The notes beneath the pieces are model-generated. The model did no database searches. It had not been told where the DNA came from and was given only the letters and a program-made list of their open reading frames with translations. DNA of 64,000 nt, taken from NCBI GenBank assembly GCA_039933105.1, contig JBDTOT010000022.1:1-64000 (forward strand), read 5' to 3'. The stretch is from FEN-1219 sp039933105. GTDB lineage: Bacteria; Pseudomonadota; Gammaproteobacteria; Steroidobacterales; Rariloculaceae. Below, in pieces: positions 61,238 through 64,000 of the stretch. Numbering within the stretch: the first letter of the stretch is position 1; each line of letters begins with the position of its first letter. The position numbers and the translations under genes are program-made.

Positions 61238-62706
61238 CCTCGCGCGATCTGCGCGGAACGAATAACGCGGCCCGACTCGAGCCCGAGCTCGTGCGTGAAA
61301 TGCTCGCAATGCGCCGTCAGATGCGACGTGCACACGAGCTGCGTGCCCTCGGCGATCACCGCTGAGAGCGTGCGATTCAACAGCTCGGCCATGGGCGCAT
61401 CGAGTCCCTCCCATGGTTCGTCGAGCAGTAGCACGCGCGGGCGATTGACGAGCGCGCGCGCGATCAATGCTCGCCGCGCCTGTCCGTACGACAGCGTCCG
61501 CAGTGAGCGTTCGGCCAATTCCGTGAGCCCAAGCTCCACGAGCAGCTCATCGACTCGCGCGCTTTCCTCGTACGTCAGCGCGCGCGTTTGCCCAATGCTC
61601 GACTCGAAGCCCGATGCCACACACGCCCGCACCGTAGAAGGGTAGCGATACGCGGCCTGAAGCTCCGGCGACAGCCAGGCGATACCCTTGCGCAGCTCCC
61701 ACACGTTGCGAGGATTGCCGAGGGCGGGCCAGTGGACCTCGCTACCGAGCGCGGGACGCAGTTGGCCGTGCAACACGCGCAGGAACGTGCTCTTGCCCGA
61801 GCCGTTGGCTCCCGTCACCAACCATTGCTGCGCAGGTTCGAGCTGCCACGAGACGTCGCGCAGCACGTGCCGCGCGCCGAGCCAGACATCCGCGTGATCC
61901 AGTGTGATGAGAGGCTCGTGCTGAGTCGCGCGCGGTGTAGGAGCGGCTTCGACTCGAGGCGAGTGGGGGGTGGGTTCCGATGCGGGCGCCGGCGGCGCGG
62001 CGCCCGTTCCAACCGATTCGGTCGTGACGAGACGGCCCCGCTCGATCGTGAGGTAGCGCGTAATCATCGGCGGCAGGTCGTGCGCGATATGCGCCGTGCA
62101 CACGAGCGTGCACTCGTTCGCGACGCGCTGGAGCATCGCAGCGAGCTCGAGGCGCGACGCCGAGTCGAGACCGCTCGCTGGCTCGTCGAGCAGCAGCACG
62201 GTTGGGCCAAACGCGACGCCGCGCGCGATTAATACGCGGCGTTGCTCGCCACGCGAGAGCTCGAGAAACCGCCGTTCCGCCAGATGCGCCACGCCGAGCC
62301 GACGTAGCACGGCCAGAGCGCGACTGCGCTGCTCGGTCGCCGGCCGGCGGCGGGGTACGTCGGTGCGATAGACGCCGGATAGCACGACGTCGAGCGCCGT
62401 GAAGTTCCAGTTCAGCCTGGCGTAGCGATCCTGCAGTTCGTGGCTCACGAGCACGATCTCGCTGCGCGCGTGCACGGCGTCGGTCTCCGCGCCGGCGCCG
62501 AAGTCGTAACTGCGCTGACCGCTACCCGGCGCGGGCCACACGCTGCCGCCGATCAGACCGAGCAGCGTGCTCTTGCCGGTGCCGTTTGCGCCGACGATGC
62601 CCCAGTGCTCGCCGCGATTCAGGTGCCAGCTGATGTCGTGCAGGATCGGCACGCCCTCGAGGGCGACGTCAACGTGCTCGAAGCGGACCAGCGGCGCGGG
62701 TGACAT
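61234..62706 (-). CDS. ModF-type protein with two ABC ATPase domains
   Basis: The 490-residue protein has two ABC domains. Domain 1 has Walker A GANGTGKST, signature LSRGEQRR and Walker B VLLLDEPASGLD. Domain 2 has GANGSGKST, LSYGQARRAL and VLLLDEPWEGLD. The LSRGEQRR and WEGLD forms match ModF/PhrA-type tandem ATPases found with molybdenum genes; no mod genes are adjacent here. With no membrane subunit next to it, it may be a soluble ABC-type protein. It ends overlapping the MerC gene. Confidence 0.87.
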   Translation of the reverse strand: MSPAPLVRFEHVDVALEGVPILHDISWHLNRGEHWGIVGANGTGKSTLLGLIGGSVWPAPGSGQRSYDFGAGAETDAVHARSEIVLVSHELQDRYARLNWNFTALDVVLSGVYRTDVPRRRPATEQRSRALAVLRRLGVAHLAERRFLELSRGEQRRVLIARGVAFGPTVLLLDEPASGLDSASRLELAAMLQRVANECTLVCTAHIAHDLPPMITRYLTIERGRLVTTESVGTGAAPPAPASEPTPHSPRVEAAPTPRATQHEPLITLDHADVWLGARHVLRDVSWQLEPAQQWLVTGANGSGKSTFLRVLHGQLRPALGSEVHWPALGNPRNVWELRKGIAWLSPELQAAYRYPSTVRACVASGFESSIGQTRALTYEESARVDELLVELGLTELAERSLRTLSYGQARRALIARALVNRPRVLLLDEPWEGLDAPMAELLNRTLSAVIAEGTQLVCTSHLTAHCEHFTHELGLESGRVIRSAQIARG

Positions 62707-62784
62707 GCGTGCGAGTGGATTTTTCAGCTCTGCGGGCTGCGCGAGTGTACCTGAGCTAAACTAGCGGCCGCTTCCCGCGCACTC

Positions 62785-63771
62785 ATGAATACCCATTTAC
62801 CGACCGTCGCCGATGTGTTCGCCGCAGCCGCGCGCATGCGCGGGCGCCTCGTCGAGACACCCCTGCTCGAATCTGCAACGTTGAACCGGCTCGCTGGCAT
62901 GCGTGTGCTGCTGAAGGCCGAATGTCTGCAACATTCCGGCAGCTTCAAGATTCGCGGCGCATTGAATCGCTTGCTGCAACTCACCGAGCCGGAGCGCAAT
63001 GCCGGAGTCGTGGCGTTTTCTTCGGGTAACCACGCGCAGGCGGTGGCGCTCGCGTCGCACTGGCTCGGAGTGCGTGCGACGATCGTGATGCCGAGCGACG
63101 CACCCGCGGTGAAAGTCGCGGGCACGCGCGTATGGGGCGCCGAGGTGGTGTTCTACGACCGCGACCGCGACGACCGCGAGAAGATCGCGGCAGAGCTGGC
63201 GGCCAAGCAGGGCGCCGTGCTCGTGCCCCCATTCGACGACGCACGCATCGTGGCCGGGCAGGGCACGGCCGCGCTCGAGCTCGCATGGCAGGCTCAGGGG
63301 TGCGGCGCGACGTTGGATGCGCTCTATGTGCCGTGCAGCGGCGGCGGCCTTGTCGCAGGCTCGGCTCTTGCCATCAAGTCCTTCTTCCCCCGTTGCGCCG
63401 TGTATGCGGTCGAGCCCAAAGGCTACGACGACCACGCGCGCTCGCTTGCAGCCGGCGAACGGGTGCGAGGCGAAGGAGGCTGCGCCACGCTCTGCGATGG
63501 GCTGCGCGCGCCTCTGCCCGGTGAGCTCACGTTCGCGATCAACCGGCGCGAGCTCGCGGGCGCCGTCGCGGTCGACGACGCCGCCGTCCGCGCAGCGATG
63601 GCCGCGGCCGTGCAGCACTTGAAGATCGTGGTCGAGCCGTCCGGTGCTGCGGCGCTCGCCGCCGTGCTCGCGTCGCCGTCCGGCGACACACAATGCGTCG
63701 GCGTGATCCTGTCCGGCGGCAACGTGGATCCACCGCTGCTCGCCGAAGTCCTGCGCGATCAATTCAACTGA
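62785..63771 (+). CDS. PLP-dependent threonine/serine dehydratase-like enzyme
   Basis: The 328-residue protein has the fold type II PLP signature SGSFKIRGALNRL with Lys55 forming the Schiff base. It also has FSSGNHAQAVALAS, the phosphate-binding SGGGLVAGSALAI and a late VILSGGNVDPP. It belongs to the threonine deaminase/serine racemase group without a regulatory C-terminal domain, and would dehydrate threonine, serine or hydroxyaspartate. It is upstream of the partial IOR-like gene. Confidence 0.92.
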   Translation: MNTHLPTVADVFAAAARMRGRLVETPLLESATLNRLAGMRVLLKAECLQHSGSFKIRGALNRLLQLTEPERNAGVVAFSSGNHAQAVALASHWLGVRATIVMPSDAPAVKVAGTRVWGAEVVFYDRDRDDREKIAAELAAKQGAVLVPPFDDARIVAGQGTAALELAWQAQGCGATLDALYVPCSGGGLVAGSALAIKSFFPRCAVYAVEPKGYDDHARSLAAGERVRGEGGCATLCDGLRAPLPGELTFAINRRELAGAVAVDDAAVRAAMAAAVQHLKIVVEPSGAAALAAVLASPSGDTQCVGVILSGGNVDPPLLAEVLRDQFN

Positions 63772-63856
63772 AATTCCCCGAACCGGCACAGCGCGAAATG
63801 GTCCATAATGCCGGTGGCCCGAGCATCGGGCATGTGGCGCGAGGACGACCGGAAGG

Positions 63857-64000
63857 ATGCAGCTGAGGCAGATCGCGCGTCTGGATGAGTGGTACGGGTT
63901 CGCCGCGCCCGACACCATCTTCATCACTGGGCTCCAGGCCCTCACGCGACTGCTTCTCGCGCAAAGCCACCGCGATCGCGCGGCCGGTCTGAACACCGCA
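63857..64000 (+). CDS. Indolepyruvate ferredoxin oxidoreductase-like protein (partial, 5' end)
   Basis: The frame opens at ATG 63857 after GGAAGG and is still open at base 64000, giving 48 codons. The segment FITGLQALTRLLLAQSHRD followed by AAGLNTA is the conserved N-terminus of bacterial indolepyruvate:ferredoxin oxidoreductase-family proteins (fused IorAB type, over 1000 residues). These decarboxylate aryl or branched 2-oxoacids to acyl-CoA. The gene continues beyond the window. Confidence 0.8.
   Translation, partial: MQLRQIARLDEWYGFAAPDTIFITGLQALTRLLLAQSHRDRAAGLNTA

Overview
The window looks like a stretch of GC-rich gammaproteobacterial chromosome. The evidence is a single-chain PurL, RdgC, a DUF1820 gene, an inositol-monophosphatase-type HisN, a TorF-GlnK-AmtB operon and TolQ/ExbB-type energisation genes. 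Many genes carry Sec or Tat signals and there are many oxidoreductases. That suits a free-living soil or sediment bacterium, perhaps of the Steroidobacterales/Nevskiales type, but this placement is inferred from gene content only. I see no prophage, insertion sequence or CRISPR array. Genes are dense and run on both strands.

Layout. 0-3.4 kb: a partial SDR gene, a small secreted protein, an arsR/SRPBCC pair, a HigBA-type toxin-antitoxin pair and tRNA-Ser(CGA). 3.4-10.3 kb: a CrcB fluoride channel, a Tat-exported amidase, a TonB-like anchored protein, then a compact YIP1 / HlyD / ABC ATPase / FtsX-type permease operon of the MacAB kind. 10.4-13 kb: a degenerate metallo-beta-lactamase-fold protein followed by two related secreted proteins. 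13-15.7 kb (minus strand): DUF2214, rdgC and an MFS transporter. 15.8-34 kb: an accessory, probably catabolic region with a GST, an acyl-CoA-dehydrogenase-like flavoprotein, a Tat-exported class II aldolase, an aldehyde dehydrogenase, a Tat-exported ThDP enzyme next to a cytochrome c, secreted proteins of unknown function, a TIR-like protein, a pirin, an FAD-linked oxidase, DoxX, a YbaY-MliC fusion and a lone molybdopterin-binding subunit.

34-39.7 kb: a CDF metal exporter, then a Ser/Thr kinase with four zinc ribbons, a PP2C phosphatase and a TagH-like FHA protein. These are the three signalling parts of the type VI secretion threonine-phosphorylation pathway, with no secretion structural genes in view. 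DUF1820, a WalJ-type MBL hydrolase and purL follow. 44-54 kb: a co-directional block of TlpA-like thioredoxin, a secreted coiled-coil protein, two large TPR proteins, a TPR lipoprotein, an Ala/Pro-rich secreted protein, one ExbB/TolQ, two tandem ExbD and a TonB-like protein with an AgmX/PglI-type C-terminus. This is a proton-motive-force-driven envelope machine related to Agl/Glt gliding and Tol-Pal systems, and it is the most substantial poorly described system here.

54-64 kb: an aromatic-acid-type MFS symporter, hisN, a small disordered protein, a [2Fe-2S] ferredoxin, a torF-glnK-amtB operon behind a clear sigma-54 -24/-12 element and ending in a strong terminator, an SDR, a MerC-like protein, a ModF-type double ABC ATPase, a threonine dehydratase-like enzyme and the first 48 codons of an indolepyruvate ferredoxin oxidoreductase-like gene.
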